Positions 63,865 to 64,000 of a DNA stretch of 64,000 nt are shown piece after piece; position 1 is the first letter of the stretch, and each line of letters starts with the position of its first letter. The position numbers were made by a program, and so were the translations under genes. Below the pieces are notes generated by a model that saw only the letters and a list, made by a program, of their open reading frames with translations, had not been told where the DNA came from and ran no database searches. This DNA is from Physcocola sp002396385 (GTDB lineage Bacteria; Bacteroidota; Bacteroidia; Bacteroidales; Paludibacteraceae), in NCBI GenBank assembly GCA_946535435.1, contig CAMNDM010000002.1, positions 62,001 to 126,000 of the forward strand, read 5' to 3'.

Positions 63865-64000
63865 TTAGAGCAACTCGATGTTCAGTTTTTTGCATTCCTC
63901 ACGGTAAGCGTCTGGCCAGATGCTAGACTGAATTTCACCAATGTGGGCCTTGCGCAGGAAGAACATACACAAGCGGCTCTGACCTATTCCGCCTCCAATG
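63865..64000 (-). CDS. asnA: Aspartate--ammonia ligase AsnA, C-terminal part, cut by window edge
   Basis: The last 44 residues of AsnA, the ATP- and ammonia-dependent asparagine synthetase that resembles class II tRNA ligases. From the window edge the minus strand reads IGGGIGQSRLCMFFLRKAHI, followed by GEIQSSIWP: this is the family C-terminal motif 3 (GGGIGQSR with the ATP-binding Arg) and its characteristic end. The stop is TAA at 63865-63867. The start is outside the window. It is convergent with VanZ. Confidence is high because the stretch is the most conserved part of the protein. Confidence 0.93.
   Translation of the reverse strand, partial: IGGGIGQSRLCMFFLRKAHIGEIQSSIWPDAYREECKKLNIELL

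Noticed and set aside
1..64000. CRISPR array, insertion sequence or prophage
   Set aside because: I saw no direct-repeat/spacer series, transposase, integrase or phage structural gene in any frame. The tandem repeats found are coding repeats.

Overview
The window looks like a chromosome segment of a Bacteroidota member, most likely of the order Bacteroidales. Three things point that way: the lineage-specific families (DUF3822, DUF4494, GldF, GldM-like, PorP/SprF, a type IX secretion type B C-terminus), the recurring -7 promoter element TAnnTTTG, and the general absence of Shine-Dalgarno leaders. It is mostly housekeeping DNA of moderate GC, with one clearly AT-richer island at about 19.0-23.6 kb. 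I cannot name the genus from sequence alone.

Layout. 1-2.9 kb: a tight leftward operon (membrane-anchored unknown, DUF3822, rsmD, folB, mutY cut by the window edge). 3.0-8.8 kb: a RecD-like helicase, a surface-type lipoprotein-like gene, a VWA/coiled-coil/degenerate-nuclease protein, DUF4494, a YggS-type PLP protein and a small acidic protein. 9.1-13.1 kb: small lipoprotein, membrane proteins and a Sel1-repeat protein, two of them followed by almost identical terminator hairpins. 13.2-18.9 kb: leftward genes (DUF6155, GNAT, TerB/DnaJ, calcium-type P-ATPase, a TonB C-terminal protein). 19.0-23.6 kb: the AT-rich island, with a decayed DUF3791/DUF3990 pair, a 187-bp nested inverted-repeat structure, and a complete type IIS restriction-modification set (alpha-class MTase, AlwI-type endonuclease, beta-class MTase). 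23.7-28.1 kb: rarA, a secreted GldM-like protein without a membrane anchor, a Cys-rich Spy-like lipoprotein and a His-rich COG0523 GTPase. 28.2-34.8 kb: leftward genes (OmpA-domain protein, ATP-grasp-like protein, phosphopantetheinyl transferase, GldF, CbbX-like AAA ATPase, YD-repeat-like protein, C_GCAxxG_C_C protein). 35-37 kb: a lipoprotein, an outer-membrane protein and tRNA-Gln(CUG). 37.2-52.0 kb: a 4581-residue type IX secretion substrate and its PorP/SprF partner. 52.3-64 kb: membrane AraC regulator, ileS, a third protein with the Cys-rich module, ribD, MATE exporter, iron-containing alcohol dehydrogenase, SDR protein, VanZ protein and the end of asnA.

The most interesting observation is a shared module. 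Three otherwise unrelated proteins (18.0, 28.2 and 57.2 kb) begin with the same ungapped N-terminus: five Cys at positions 8, 31, 37, 41 and 44, then a short hydrophobic segment from about residue 64. Each then has a different outer part: TonB C-terminal domain, OmpA peptidoglycan-binding domain, or an unknown domain. It reads as a metal- or redox-binding cytoplasmic head with interchangeable periplasmic outputs; I cannot assign it to a named family. A second theme is type IX secretion/gliding: GldF, the GldM-like protein, the giant substrate with three about 425-residue tandem repeats, and PorP/SprF.
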